Positions 1-8,487 of a stretch of 64,000 bases of DNA are shown here, piece after piece (position 1 is the first letter of the stretch; every line of letters begins with the position of its first letter). A program made the position numbers and the translations under genes. A model generated the notes under the pieces. It was given only the letters and a program-made list of their open reading frames with translations. It had not been told where the DNA came from and ran no database searches. This stretch comes from ZC4RG29 sp964521255. Its GTDB lineage: Bacteria > Bacteroidota > Bacteroidia > Cytophagales > Cyclobacteriaceae. The stretch lies in the NCBI GenBank assembly GCA_964521255.1, contig CAZFRM010000013.1, positions 1 to 64,000 on the forward strand, in the 5' to 3' direction.

Positions 1-128
1 ATAAAGCTAAAAAAACAAATGGTGGGTAGAAAAGATATGGGTATAGACAAGCTCCAAAGGAGAGGGACTTTAAAGATTCGTTTTCGGAGTACTGGATGTT
101 AAGGGTTAAGTTTGATTTTACGATTTAA
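1..128 (+). pseudogene. 3' end of an outer-membrane protein gene, frame broken near base 30
   Basis: The last about 30 codons before the stop at 126-128 read as a typical final beta-strand of a Bacteroidota outer-membrane protein (FSEYWMLRVKFDFTI). Upstream, the same frame hits a TAG near base 30, while a neighbouring frame stays open through a Lys/Asn-rich stretch. A one-base frameshift in an A/G-rich run would join them. The rest of the gene lies outside the window, so intact versus broken cannot be settled here; a sequencing indel is possible. Confidence 0.4.
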
Positions 129-255
129 ATGATCAACTATTAATACTGCCAGGATTTTTTTTAAATACTTTCAAAAAAAGAAAACCATTTTTAATCGGGG
201 AGAGTTAACAATCTTTTGTTCCTTCGCACGACAATTTTAGTTGACACCCGATGCT

Positions 256-1458
256 ATGAAAAATGAACGTTTGCTTTTACTGGTTCTCTCGGCTGGTATG
301 TTTACACATATCATGGATTTTATGATCATAATGCCGTTAGGCCCACAGCTAATGCGAATTTTTGATATCAATCCGCAGCAGTTCAGTTTGCTGGTGGCAT
401 CGTATACGGTTACCGCAGGTGTTGGTGGATTTCTCGCTGCTTTTTTTGTTGACCGGTTTGACAGGAAGAAAGCATTGATATTTGTTTATACGGGTTTTGC
501 AATAGGTACACTGGCTTGTGCATTTGCTCCCACTTATGGGATACTGTTAATCACACGTTCGATGACGGGAGGTTTTGGCGGAATATTAGGAGCATTAATA
601 CTTTCTATTGTAAGTGATGTTGTTCCCCTGAAGAGAAGAGCAAAGGGTATTGGTACCGTTATGGCATCTTTCGGATTGGCTTCTGTATTAGGTGTGCCTT
701 TCGGTTTATTCATTGCCAGTAAATCTTCATGGCATGCTCCATTCTTGTTTCTTGGACTTTTTTCTATCCTGGTCAATGCGCTATTTGTGATATATATGCC
801 TGCCATGACATCACATCTCAAAGAGAAACATGATAGACCCTGGGAAGTTCTAACCAATATTTTCGGAAAGGCGAATGCACGATTAGGATTGACTTTCACG
901 TCAACACTGATGCTGGGTCACTTTACGATCATTCCATTCATTGCTCCTTACATGGTAGGCAATGTTGGGTTTACGGAAGATCAGCTTGCTTTGATTTATC
1001 TCGTAGGCGGAACATGTACAATGTTTTTTGCACCCTGGGTAGGGAAGATGGCAGACAAGCATGGCCGGCTTAAAATATTCACCATCTTCGGTACATTGGT
1101 AATTATTCCAATTCTTATTATTACCAACCTTACTCCGGTCCCGGTATGGATCGTGTTAGTCATAAGTGCCATCTTCTTTATTTTCAGCAATGGAAGAATG
1201 GTGCCGTCCACTACCATGGAAACGGCGATTATCAAACCAGAGAATCGTGGCAGTTACATGAGCATTCGCTCTTCCGTTCAGCAACTAACGTCAGGGCTGG
1301 CTTCTTTTGTGGCGGGTCTGATCATTACAGAACGCGCTTCGGTTTTTGGCCCTGCTAAAGCGCTTGTGAATTTTAACTATGTGGGTGCTATTGCAGTTTT
1401 CTTTAGTCTTGTTTCCTTATATGTTGCGAGGAAGTTGACTGTGGCGCAGGGAGCGTAG
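256..1458 (+). CDS. MFS transporter (DHA1-like drug/metabolite efflux)
   Basis: About 400 residues with twelve predicted membrane helices, the normal size for the major facilitator superfamily. The loop after helix 2 carries the family's motif A in a variant form (FFVDRFDRKK), and a second copy follows in the C-terminal half (WVGKMADKHGRLK). This half-repeat is diagnostic. The substrate cannot be read from the sequence; the layout resembles AraJ/Bcr-type exporters. An upstream TTG at 241 is in frame, but the ATG at 256 begins directly before the first helix and is preferred. The gene stands alone; its stop is followed within six bases by a heptamer repeat. Confidence 0.8.
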   Translation: MKNERLLLLVLSAGMFTHIMDFMIIMPLGPQLMRIFDINPQQFSLLVASYTVTAGVGGFLAAFFVDRFDRKKALIFVYTGFAIGTLACAFAPTYGILLITRSMTGGFGGILGALILSIVSDVVPLKRRAKGIGTVMASFGLASVLGVPFGLFIASKSSWHAPFLFLGLFSILVNALFVIYMPAMTSHLKEKHDRPWEVLTNIFGKANARLGLTFTSTLMLGHFTIIPFIAPYMVGNVGFTEDQLALIYLVGGTCTMFFAPWVGKMADKHGRLKIFTIFGTLVIIPILIITNLTPVPVWIVLVISAIFFIFSNGRMVPSTTMETAIIKPENRGSYMSIRSSVQQLTSGLASFVAGLIITERASVFGPAKALVNFNYVGAIAVFFSLVSLYVARKLTVAQGA

Positions 1459-1463
1459 GGGGA

Positions 1464-1537
1464 GTAGGCAGTAGGCAGTAGGCAAAAGGCAAAAGGCAAA
1501 AGGCAAAAGGCAAAAGGCAAAAGGCAAAAGGCAAAAG
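1464..1537. repeat. Heptamer tandem repeat (GTAGGCA x3, AAAGGCA x7)
   Basis: Ten consecutive 7-bp units: three GTAGGCA and seven AAAGGCA, plus a partial unit. The array begins six bases after the MFS stop codon. A diverged form of the same unit recurs near 54353, so this is a dispersed simple repeat and not part of a gene. Array length probably varies by slippage (inference). Confidence 0.9.
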
Positions 1538-1605
1538 TGGCGCGTAGGGTAAGGTTTAGTATAAGGTGAAAGTCATTGGTCAATGGTCATTGGAAAAAGG
1601 AAAAT

Positions 1606-1645
1606 AAAAAAGCAGTGGACACCTTCAAACTATTGTCCACTGCTT
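1606..1645 (-). terminator. Rho-independent terminator, 12-bp perfect stem
   Basis: AAGCAGTGGACA (1610-1621) pairs perfectly with TGTCCACTGCTT (1634-1645) around a 12-nt loop. On the minus strand the stem is followed by TTTTTTATTTT, so it ends transcripts of the minus-strand gene stopping at 1673. Confidence 0.85.
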
Positions 1646-1672
1646 GTTGTTAATCGTAATTCTTAAATTCTA

Positions 1673-2158
1673 TTATTTTTTAAACTCTCCAATAAAAGGC
1701 AATTCTTCTGAGACCGCAGAACGTATGGCCGTCTGTAAATACGATTCTACCTGCGTAAATTGAGCAGCCTTTAAAGGAGAAAGCACCTTCTTTATTTTTC
1801 CATAGTAAGTCTTTTGCAACTTATCCAAAGCTGCATCATTTTTGAAAACGCGGTTAATAAGTTCGTCAGCCTTGGCATCTGTAAGAGTAGTATAACTGTT
1901 TATATAATCGTTAATAATGGCTATTCGATCTGCACCAAGCTTTTTTCTTTCCGTTTCATACTCATCATAGATAGGCCAGAAACCAGAGGCCTGGATATCG
2001 GTAAGATCCATCACTTGCCTTATGACTTCTTTCTTCTCCATGCCATAAAGATTTTGAATAATACTTACCTCCTCTTTATTTGATTGCGCGTAAGCAGAAA
2101 GAGTTAAGAGGCATGTGAAAAGAATGGCTCCGGTTTTGAATAATTTTTGATATTTCAT
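1673..2158 (-). CDS. Secreted helical protein of unknown function (LTxxQ/Spy-like)
   Basis: 161 residues beginning with a signal peptide ending at AYAQ (about residue 25). The mature part is almost wholly charged alpha-helix, with the phrases DLTDIQASGFWPIYDEY and LSPLKAAQFTQVE. Repeats of this kind (Leu-Thr/Ser-x-x-Gln/Ala) occur in the periplasmic Spy/CpxP group and in many small Bacteroidota envelope proteins, so a periplasmic chaperone-like or stress-sensing role is possible but not shown. It lies 45 bases downstream of a DUF4136 lipoprotein on the same strand and shares the strong terminator at 1606-1645. Confidence 0.6.
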   Translation of the reverse strand: MKYQKLFKTGAILFTCLLTLSAYAQSNKEEVSIIQNLYGMEKKEVIRQVMDLTDIQASGFWPIYDEYETERKKLGADRIAIINDYINSYTTLTDAKADELINRVFKNDAALDKLQKTYYGKIKKVLSPLKAAQFTQVESYLQTAIRSAVSEELPFIGEFKK

Positions 2159-2203
2159 AAGTGTTTATTTATTGGGTTTGTTTGATGGGTAAAATGCAAT
2201 GGA

Positions 2204-2758
2204 CTATTTTTTTGACGCTGGTTTAACAGGATATTTATCGAATATCATGGATACTCCGGTATTAATATTCGTTTCTTTTTTTTCCGGTGATGCGGTTTCG
2301 TTGAGTGTTTTTGTACCGCGACCCTGCCACACCAGTTTATCACTTTCCTTATCTACCATGTTAATGATCAACGTGCCTTCTGTATACTCGTTCACATTAA
2401 TTTGAGTTGTAGTGAATCCCCCCCCGTAACCATACCGGTATGGCGCTCCATAACCATACATGCCGGTTCCGGTGGTAGTGGCTGTTGCATCCTGCTTTTC
2501 TTCCAGCTTTGCGCGAATATCGATTAATACATCCGGGTTATCTGATTTGGTAAAACCTCGTTCTGCCATCTCACGATCAATAGCTGCTATTATCCGGTCT
2601 CCGGTTAATTGATAGGGTCCAAAATTTGCAGCTTCAGGCGTATAGGCATAAGTCTTATACCCGGTGAAGTCTACCGTTTTGTCATAATCGTAACTGGTCT
2701 GAATGGAACTGCATGCTACTGCAGCTACCGCAAGGAAAATAAATAAAAATGATTTCAT
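2204..2758 (-). CDS. DUF4136-type lipoprotein
   Basis: 184 residues with a lipoprotein signal and lipobox Cys at residue 16 (AVACSS). The family phrase follows: SYDYDKTVDFTGYKTYAY near the N terminus and, centrally, DREMAERGFTKSDNPDVLIDI. A Gly/Tyr-rich linker (about 98-112) precedes the C-terminal sheet, with GTLIINMVDKESDKLVWQGRGTKTL. DUF4136 proteins are envelope lipoproteins of unknown function. Two more members occur here (28698-29303 and 36151-36714), so the family is expanded in this organism. Confidence 0.8.
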   Translation of the reverse strand: MKSFLFIFLAVAAVACSSIQTSYDYDKTVDFTGYKTYAYTPEAANFGPYQLTGDRIIAAIDREMAERGFTKSDNPDVLIDIRAKLEEKQDATATTTGTGMYGYGAPYRYGYGGGFTTTQINVNEYTEGTLIINMVDKESDKLVWQGRGTKTLNETASPEKKETNINTGVSMIFDKYPVKPASKK

Positions 2759-3531
2759 AGTAATTTGATTTTTAGTTCGGATTGAATTTTTTAAGGTTCA
2801 CAGTGACTGACCACAGATCACGACAGTTTACTTATCATTTGTTTACTCCTGATCTGTGAACTTCTTTTCGACACGGCGCAAGTTAATATTTTAATTAAAC
2901 TTCAGAATCCTCTTGAAAATACAAAGCCAACATTTGATGCAAGGTATGATTGAGCTTCTCATTCATCCGTCTCTCAGGCGTAAGGCATCGCAAACCTAAT
3001 CGGGTCCCATGCGAAAGCAATGTCAGCAATAATTGAGTCAGGAGTTTTTCATAAGTTGTGATTTGTCCAATTTTTAATTTTGTTTTTACCCGGGCTAAAA
3101 CCCCAAATTTTAAACACATAATTATAGGGTTTTGTTTGATGTTGTCACACACATCTTTAGAAAATTTTATTTGCCCTTAATAAAACTTATTAGTTCCCGG
3201 TCCATTCTGCTTCTAAGATTTGAAACCCCGGGCAATGTCATTAAGTTAAGCCACCACTCGCCCTCTAACTCCCTGAAGCCTGCCTGCCGGCATAGGCAGG
3301 GGAGAACCACAGCGCGCTGGCCCTTTAGGGATACAGGGCGTGCAATGGATGTATTCCCTTAACGGTTGATTGCTTTACCTTCCCGGCATGATGTAGGGAA
3401 TATTTTTTAAATGCTTAGGTTATCATAGAAATTTCACCAGACAAGAAAAAAATATTATTCATAATCTTCGCCGATATCCTATCTTTCATTAAACTGACCT
3501 CTTAATCCTATATTATTTAAACCTACCTCAT
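2759..3531. other. 770-bp spacer with repeats and one doubtful small ORF
   Basis: No convincing gene. An inverted repeat GTTCACAG/CTGTGAAC spans about 2799-2861. The minus strand has an 85-codon reading frame (2895-3152) whose last about 50 codons look protein-like and end in a helical C terminus reminiscent of a TetR-type regulator tail; its first half does not, so it may be a gene remnant. A GC-rich palindromic repeat follows (3256-3341). Confidence 0.4.
3256..3341. repeat. GC-rich palindromic dispersed repeat (CCTGCCTGCC / AGCGCGC type)
   Basis: Contains CCTGCCTGCCGGCATAGGCA, then GGGGAGAACCACAGCGCGC and a CCCTTTAGGG palindrome. The AGCGCGC block preceded by GGGGA recurs at 57378-57449, and the CTGCCTGCC arms recur near 27650 and 30920. 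Function unknown; it looks like an extragenic palindromic element. Confidence 0.6.
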
Positions 3532-4614
3532 ATGCGAAACCTGCTTAAGCCTGGCATTCACTGGCTTTTCCTGTTTATTCCAATAACGCTGCTAATAGAA
3601 TACAGACATGCTTCAGCTCCTTTAATATTCTTCTCAGCCGCCCTTTCCATTATACCTATTGCCCGGCTGATCAGCACTTCTACTGAACATCTGGCTACCT
3701 ATACCGGTGATGCTGTAGGCGGTTTGCTTAACGCAACTTTTGGTAATCTTCCGGAATTGATCATTGCTGTTGTTGCATTGAAGGCAGGGTTGCATGAAAT
3801 GGTGCTCGCGTCATTGGCTGGAGCAATTTTGGCCAATTTGTTATTATCTATGGGCGTGTCATTTTTGGTTGGGGGTTCGAAATTTCACAACCAGGATTAC
3901 AATCCCACGAGTGTTCGCGTGTATAGCTCAATGATGATGATAGCAGTCATTAGCCTGACTATTCCCAGCGGTTTTCATATTCTTACTGCCGACCGGGTTG
4001 TAACAGGGAATGAAAATATCTTAAATATAAGCCTGGCAGTCGTTCTCCTTACTGGTTATATACTGTATCTCTTTTTCATGATCAAGACCCATCCTGACTT
4101 TTTTCGAAGTGAAGGTGGAGGGCATGGAGAAGAACATGAAAATCGCTGGTCTCTTTCCCGTTCCCTGGTAACGTTGTTACTGGCATCGGTGTTAGCTGCC
4201 TTTATGAGCGAAGTGCTGGTGGGCGCTGCGGAAGAAACGGGAGAAGTTTTGGGCATGTCGAGCGTATTTATAGGCGTGATATTTTTGTCAATAGTCGGCG
4301 GTGCAGCCGAAAGTATTTCCGCCGTAGCCATGGCGTCTAAAAATAAAATGGATATCAGTATCGGTATTGCCTTAGGCAGTTCGATACAGATTGCCTTGTT
4401 TATTGCTCCGGTGTTGGTTCTTTTGAGCACATTCGTGGGACCTGAACAATTGAATTTAACTTTTCCGCGACCCTTGATTATTGCCTTGTTCCTTTCGGTA
4501 ATTCTTGCGGCGATGGTTGCCGGTGATGGTCGGTCTAACTGGTATAAAGGGGTTCAGTTAATTATGGTGTACCTGATCATGGGCATGTTGTTATATTTTA
4601 TTCCTACTGTATGA
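3532..4614 (+). CDS. cax: Ca2+/H+ antiporter (CaCA superfamily, CAX type)
   Basis: 360 residues with about ten or eleven membrane helices. The two inverted ion-binding repeats of the CAX family are clear: c-1 (GGLLNATFGNLPELIIA, about residues 62-78) and c-2 (GGAAESISAVAMASKNKMD, about 255-273). Their acidic residues (Glu in NLPELI and in GAAESI) bind Ca2+ while protons move the other way, exporting Ca2+ across the inner membrane. An acidic His/Glu-rich loop sits between the halves (GGGHGEEHE), as in many CAX proteins. The stop overlaps the next start by four bases (ATGA), so it heads a three-gene translationally coupled operon. Confidence 0.9.
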   Translation: MRNLLKPGIHWLFLFIPITLLIEYRHASAPLIFFSAALSIIPIARLISTSTEHLATYTGDAVGGLLNATFGNLPELIIAVVALKAGLHEMVLASLAGAILANLLLSMGVSFLVGGSKFHNQDYNPTSVRVYSSMMMIAVISLTIPSGFHILTADRVVTGNENILNISLAVVLLTGYILYLFFMIKTHPDFFRSEGGGHGEEHENRWSLSRSLVTLLLASVLAAFMSEVLVGAAEETGEVLGMSSVFIGVIFLSIVGGAAESISAVAMASKNKMDISIGIALGSSIQIALFIAPVLVLLSTFVGPEQLNLTFPRPLIIALFLSVILAAMVAGDGRSNWYKGVQLIMVYLIMGMLLYFIPTV

Positions 4615-5288
4615 CAAAGGATCAGAGTTTCTGGAAGAATCGTGTCAAAGAAGGTGCGGTTTTGAATCCCATTGACCGGATATCTGAAGTGTTATTCGGA
4701 CTGATCATGGTGTTGACTTTTACAGGAACCATCAGTGTAGCAACAGACGGACGACAGGAGATTCGTGACTTGTTATGGGCAGCCCTGGGATGTAATCTTG
4801 CCTGGGGATTTGTGGATGCTATTATGTACCTGATGAATGTTTTGCTGGAGCGGGGACATAATTTAACGGTAATCAAAAAAATAGCAGGCTCCACCGATGT
4901 TACGGCCTCACGCCAAATTCTGAAAGACGAAATACAGCCGGTTATAACGGGACTCATGAAAGATGAAGAGCTTGATCAGTTGAGTGAGCGGTTAAAAAAA
5001 TTACCTGTGCCATCGAAAAGGAATTTGCTAACCGGTCATGACATCCTTGCCGGATTTCAGATTTTTCTGCTTGTGTTCTTGTGTACACTTCCTGTCGCAC
5101 TTCCCTTCGCCTTTCTGGATGATGTAGTAGTGGCTATGCGCGCCTCTAATGGGGTTGCTCTTTTCCTATTATTTGTTGGCGGATTCATACTGGCCGGGTA
5201 CGCAGGATTCACAAGGATTATCACAGCAACAATCTATATGCTTATTGGTGTTTTATTGGTGGCACTAACAATGGCATTAGGCGGATGA
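4611..5288 (+). CDS. VIT1/CCC1-like integral membrane protein
   Basis: 225 residues. The N terminus has the phrase NPIDRISEVLFGLIMVLTF, then a second helix with ALGCNLAWGFVDAIMYLM, an amphipathic middle (about 90-145) and two or three C-terminal helices ending at MALGG. This pattern matches bacterial proteins annotated as VIT1/CCC1 family, whose founding members move Fe2+/Mn2+ into vacuoles. The metal and direction here are not known. It overlaps the Ca2+/H+ antiporter by four bases upstream and the barrel gene by four bases downstream, so the three products are probably made together; a divalent-cation export unit is a reasonable inference. Confidence 0.65.
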   Translation: MTKDQSFWKNRVKEGAVLNPIDRISEVLFGLIMVLTFTGTISVATDGRQEIRDLLWAALGCNLAWGFVDAIMYLMNVLLERGHNLTVIKKIAGSTDVTASRQILKDEIQPVITGLMKDEELDQLSERLKKLPVPSKRNLLTGHDILAGFQIFLLVFLCTLPVALPFAFLDDVVVAMRASNGVALFLLFVGGFILAGYAGFTRIITATIYMLIGVLLVALTMALGG

Positions 5289-5899
5289 AAAAGTTTTGTT
5301 GTTTTTGCATAGCCTTCATCCTGAGCCTTTCAATTGCATTTGCACAGGAAGAAACGGACTCAACTTCAGGTTGGGAATTTAGTACTGAAGTTAATTTTTA
5401 TTTTATACCGGAAGATTTTTTTATCCTTCCTGTTTTTAAGGCAGATAAAAACAAGCTACACCTCGAAGCCCGTTACAACTATGAAGATCTGGAAACGTTC
5501 TCCGCCTGGGTTGGCTACAATATCAGTGGAGGTAATGAATTCGAATATACCTTTACTCCTATGATCGGCGGAATAGCCGGCCTTGCTAACGGTATCGCTC
5601 CTGGTTTGGAGATGACATTGAGCTACAAAGGATTTGAATTGTACAGCGAGTCGGAATACATGTTTGATTTCGAAATTGAAAATTTCTTTTACATGTGGTC
5701 GGACTTTACCTATTCTCCGAATGACTGGCTGTGGTTTGGAATCAGCGGACAACGAACAAGAGTTTATCAAACTGAGCTTGAAGTTCAACGCGGCCTTTTG
5801 GTTGGTGCAGGCTTAAAGCGCTGGGAGTTGTCTGCTTATTGGTACAACATCGGCACAGATGATACCTTTGTTTTGTTAGGGCTTTCCGTTGGCTTTTGA
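5285..5899 (+). CDS. Small outer-membrane beta-barrel protein
   Basis: 204 residues: signal peptide ending at AFAQ (about residue 21), then alternating aromatic/polar strands (FELYSESEYMFDF, WLWFGISGQRTRVYQ, LLVGAGLKRWELSAYWYNI) and a C-terminal LLGLSVGF with the terminal Phe typical of barrels. About ten strands would fit. No named family was recognised. Its start overlaps the stop of the VIT1/CCC1-like gene, which ties it to cation transport: it may be an outer-membrane exit or sensor for the same ion (inference). Confidence 0.6.
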   Translation: MKKFCCFCIAFILSLSIAFAQEETDSTSGWEFSTEVNFYFIPEDFFILPVFKADKNKLHLEARYNYEDLETFSAWVGYNISGGNEFEYTFTPMIGGIAGLANGIAPGLEMTLSYKGFELYSESEYMFDFEIENFFYMWSDFTYSPNDWLWFGISGQRTRVYQTELEVQRGLLVGAGLKRWELSAYWYNIGTDDTFVLLGLSVGF

Positions 5900-5904
5900 A
5901 TTTG

Positions 5905-6224
5905 TTAAGTCGTTTCTGCTTGCTTTGTTTTAACCAACTGTGCTCCATATCGTCTCGTCAGGATCGGGCCTAGTATTGAAGTTACTACTACCAGAACAAC
6001 AACACCATTTAGTAACGTTTCACTCAAGAGGCGCTCACCTTCTGCATTGTACGAATTGTAGGCAACTATGGTAGCGGGCCTAATAAAATTCCTCCGCCTA
6101 TGAGTCCTACTACACCGGGCAATTTAATTTTTTCCGCCAGTTTAGGTAAGAGAACAATGAGACCGAAGATAATGACGAACCTTCCCATGATAGGAAGGTG
6201 TTGAAATATTTCTTGATAGTCCAT
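5905..6224 (-). pseudogene. Internally deleted Kef-type (CPA2) cation/H+ antiporter
   Basis: From the ATG at 6224 the minus strand reads MDYQEIFQHLPIMGRFVIIF and on to IKLPGVVGLIGGGILLGPLP, the start of a CPA2 Na+(K+)/H+ antiporter, then meets a stop near 6068. Immediately after it, in another frame, the sequence reads AYNSYNAEGERLLSETLLNG and ends VVTSILGPILTRRYGAQLVK before the stop at 5905, which matches the C-terminal helix and tail of the same family. About 104 codons remain of a protein normally near 400 or more, so the middle has been lost by deletion. Cleanly non-functional. Confidence 0.75.
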
Positions 6225-6243
6225 ACGTTATGAACGCCTACGT

Positions 6244-6557
6244 CTACCTACGACCTCTCATTCCACCACCACCACCACGATAACTTCCTCCGAGGTTGCC
6301 ACCGCGGTTCATTTGCTGAAAGTTTGAATTTTGTTATGCACTGCGTTACCGCTTCTGATAATCACGATCCATTTGCGCTGGCTGCTGTGTTTGTTCCATT
6401 GGTTTCCATCGCGCTGACTCCAGTTTCCATTGTCATTGCGCTGATACACATTTCCAATTCGATCGGCTAACGATGTTTTTACAAGAATGTATTTAACCAG
6501 CGTTGTAAACTTAAGCCTGATACCAGTTTTTGTTTGTATCCGTGAATCATAAGTCAA
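6244..6557 (-). pseudogene. Decayed C-terminal part of a Gly/Gln/Asn-rich secreted protein
   Basis: Two adjoining frames together resemble the tail of a low-complexity envelope protein: NVYQRNDNGNWSQRDGNQWN (about 6465-6405) followed, after at least one frame change, by NFQQMNRGGNLGGSYRGGGG and MRGRR before the stop at 6244. Repeated QR(D/N)xxGxW phrases and an Arg/Gly end are common in secreted Cytophagales proteins. No intact start or N-terminal domain remains. Together with the deleted antiporter next door, this marks a decaying segment. Confidence 0.5.
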
Positions 6558-6572
6558 TGTTCGTTTCTTTTT

Positions 6573-7193
6573 TTATATCCGTTTCAAAACAAGGTGAAAA
6601 TTAACCTTAAGCTTTTCATCGACCTGTACAAGGCCCATCATCTTCGCTGGCGGCTCAAGGTTGAAATCAGAGAATGTAAAATTATGGCCACCCTTTAAGT
6701 GTACGTTACCCTGGTCATCTTTTACAAGGCTAAACCTGACCTCGACGGTTTTGGGCACAGAAGCCAATGATAATTTCAGTTTGCCTTTGAACTTTTCCGC
6801 TGACGAACTATACTCAGGCACGATTTCAAAGGATAAGAATTCAATAACAATAAACGGATATTTATCTGCCTTAATTGTTTTTACAAAATCTTTAGTCATC
6901 GCATTCATGCCACAATCAAAGCCAGAAGCCTGAATTCTCACTGCACCTTTTGTGAAAACCACTCTGGCGTCATCCACCACTGTCAGTACAAGGGTATCAA
7001 CACCGCTGTACCGATCAATGGCGCAACGAAATTTATTTACATTGGTTTTTCCATCAATTGTAATTGTACTTTCCGGCTGTACGACCAGGTGTTGCACAAC
7101 GCCGTTTTCTTCAACAGGAGCAAAGCCCATTGACAACCAAAGCATAAATACTCCGGCGGTACGGAAAAACTGAAGAGCAACTTTGTAAGTCAA
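6573..7193 (-). CDS. YceI-family periplasmic protein (second copy)
   Basis: 206 residues with an N-terminal hydrophobic signal (to about residue 26). The mature part follows the YceI lipocalin-like fold: STITIDGKTNVNKFRC early, then GMNAMTKDFVKTIKADKYPF and, near the end, FSDFNLEPPAKMMGLVQVDE, which matches the conserved Pro-Pro-Ala-x-Met-Met-Gly loop. YceI proteins bind polyisoprenoid-like lipids in a hydrophobic pocket. This copy is more diverged than the one at 8488-9063. It is the last gene of a three-gene operon, 26 bases after the porin stop. Confidence 0.8.
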   Translation of the reverse strand: MTYKVALQFFRTAGVFMLWLSMGFAPVEENGVVQHLVVQPESTITIDGKTNVNKFRCAIDRYSGVDTLVLTVVDDARVVFTKGAVRIQASGFDCGMNAMTKDFVKTIKADKYPFIVIEFLSFEIVPEYSSSAEKFKGKLKLSLASVPKTVEVRFSLVKDDQGNVHLKGGHNFTFSDFNLEPPAKMMGLVQVDEKLKVNFHLVLKRI

Positions 7194-7219
7194 TTATTAT
7201 TTTTAACAGGCTTGTATTT

Positions 7220-8482
7220 CTAAAACGCAATTACGGCTTCTATCATAAGGCCACTAAACTTACCGTTTTCAAACTGACCTGAAGGATAATCCTTATACGA
7301 TTGAGTGACGTACTCGAGCTTTGCCAGAATATTTTTTGTCATAAACCAGCCCCCGCCCACATTAAACCGGTCCACATTTACTTTGTCATTTTCCTGGCCC
7401 GGTAATTGGCCGCTGGCTACATTGTATCGGGCACCGAAATATAGCTGTTCTTTAGATCCAAAACGATATAATACCTCGCCCGCAATCTGTGTCCAGGTTC
7501 TGTCTCCTGAAAAACTAACATCGACAGCATCATCTCTCCCGGATGAACTCTCAAAAACACCGAAGAACTCCAACCCTCTGTATTTTATGAAAGGGTTAAT
7601 CATAATGGATGTCATATCGGTATTGAAACCCGGATTTATTCTTCCGCTAAAATCACTAGGTGTTCCACCGTCAACATCCATAACACTATAGTAACGCGAG
7701 CCAGCCCTGTCGCCTCCATAAAGATAGGTGCGGCTTGTATTATTAACGGTATAAAATGATCCTGTTAATCTGAATCTCAGATCTGTACTAATTTGTTTGT
7801 CGTAACCCAGCTTGCCCAGCAAAGCGCCTTTTGATGTAGTGTTTGTCACACTTTGATTCAGGCGACCGTTGGAAGCGCCAAGCATGGCCAGCCAGCCGTT
7901 CGTCTGGTAATAGACTTCACCACCGATCTCTGTGGTAAATGCATCCATTATGTAATTACCAACAAAAGGATTGTACAAAGCATGTCCATTGTCTGTCCTG
8001 CGAAAATGTGTATCGCCGTAATTATTTTCCATCTGACCTATTTTAATTGTGGCCTTGCTCATGAAGTCTGATAGAAAATCTTTTTTTATAAAGTCCAGTT
8101 TATCAATTTGAATGTATCCTCCTTTTACATACGTTTCTTCGTGGTGACGGGATGAGAGGTAAATACGCAAATGCATTCTTACCCCATCATATAGTTGGAC
8201 GTCTAAATCCAGGTTGGCCGTTGGTAAATTGAAATTGTTTGCAAGTTCAACGAGATTATCAGCCTCATTTTCGTGGTCGATACCTTGATATTGCATGGCA
8301 AAGGCGCCGCCAACCCTGACTTTAAGTTTATCAAATCCCACCGTATCTTCTTTCGTGGTTTCAAAAACATTCAGGCCCCTCATATCATTAGGTCTAAAGT
8401 ATTGAATGGTCTGCTGTGCCCAACCAACGGATACGGTAAGCATGAACAATGCGCAGGTTATATAAAGATTTTTCGATTTCAT
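7220..8482 (-). CDS. Outer-membrane porin-like beta-barrel
   Basis: 420 residues: signal peptide ending at GWAQ (about residue 22), then long amphipathic strands with short turns, ending in AVIAF with a terminal Phe. Phrases such as KATIKIGQMENNYGDTHFRR, TEIGGEVYYQTNGW and YNVASGQLPGQENDK resemble porins of the phosphate-selective O/P type, though no residue defines the substrate. It lies between two YceI-family genes (5 bases and 26 bases away) on one strand. The arrangement suggests a lipid-related or hydrophobic solute pathway in the envelope (inference). Confidence 0.7.
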   Translation of the reverse strand: MKSKNLYITCALFMLTVSVGWAQQTIQYFRPNDMRGLNVFETTKEDTVGFDKLKVRVGGAFAMQYQGIDHENEADNLVELANNFNLPTANLDLDVQLYDGVRMHLRIYLSSRHHEETYVKGGYIQIDKLDFIKKDFLSDFMSKATIKIGQMENNYGDTHFRRTDNGHALYNPFVGNYIMDAFTTEIGGEVYYQTNGWLAMLGASNGRLNQSVTNTTSKGALLGKLGYDKQISTDLRFRLTGSFYTVNNTSRTYLYGGDRAGSRYYSVMDVDGGTPSDFSGRINPGFNTDMTSIMINPFIKYRGLEFFGVFESSSGRDDAVDVSFSGDRTWTQIAGEVLYRFGSKEQLYFGARYNVASGQLPGQENDKVNVDRFNVGGGWFMTKNILAKLEYVTQSYKDYPSGQFENGKFSGLMIEAVIAF

Positions 8483-8487
8483 ATTTT

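Noticed and set aside
1464..1537. Possible CRISPR array
   Set aside because: Units are 7 bp and contiguous with no spacers, and no cas gene exists in the window.
1377..1583. 68-codon minus-strand frame with a strongly repeated sequence
   Set aside because: It is the heptamer array read backwards (repeating Phe-Cys-Leu-Leu-Pro) and overlaps the MFS gene; no independent evidence of coding.
2895..3152. 85-codon minus-strand ORF
   Set aside because: Only the second half looks protein-like; no start signal or recognised family. Kept as a note in the spacer, not called as a gene.
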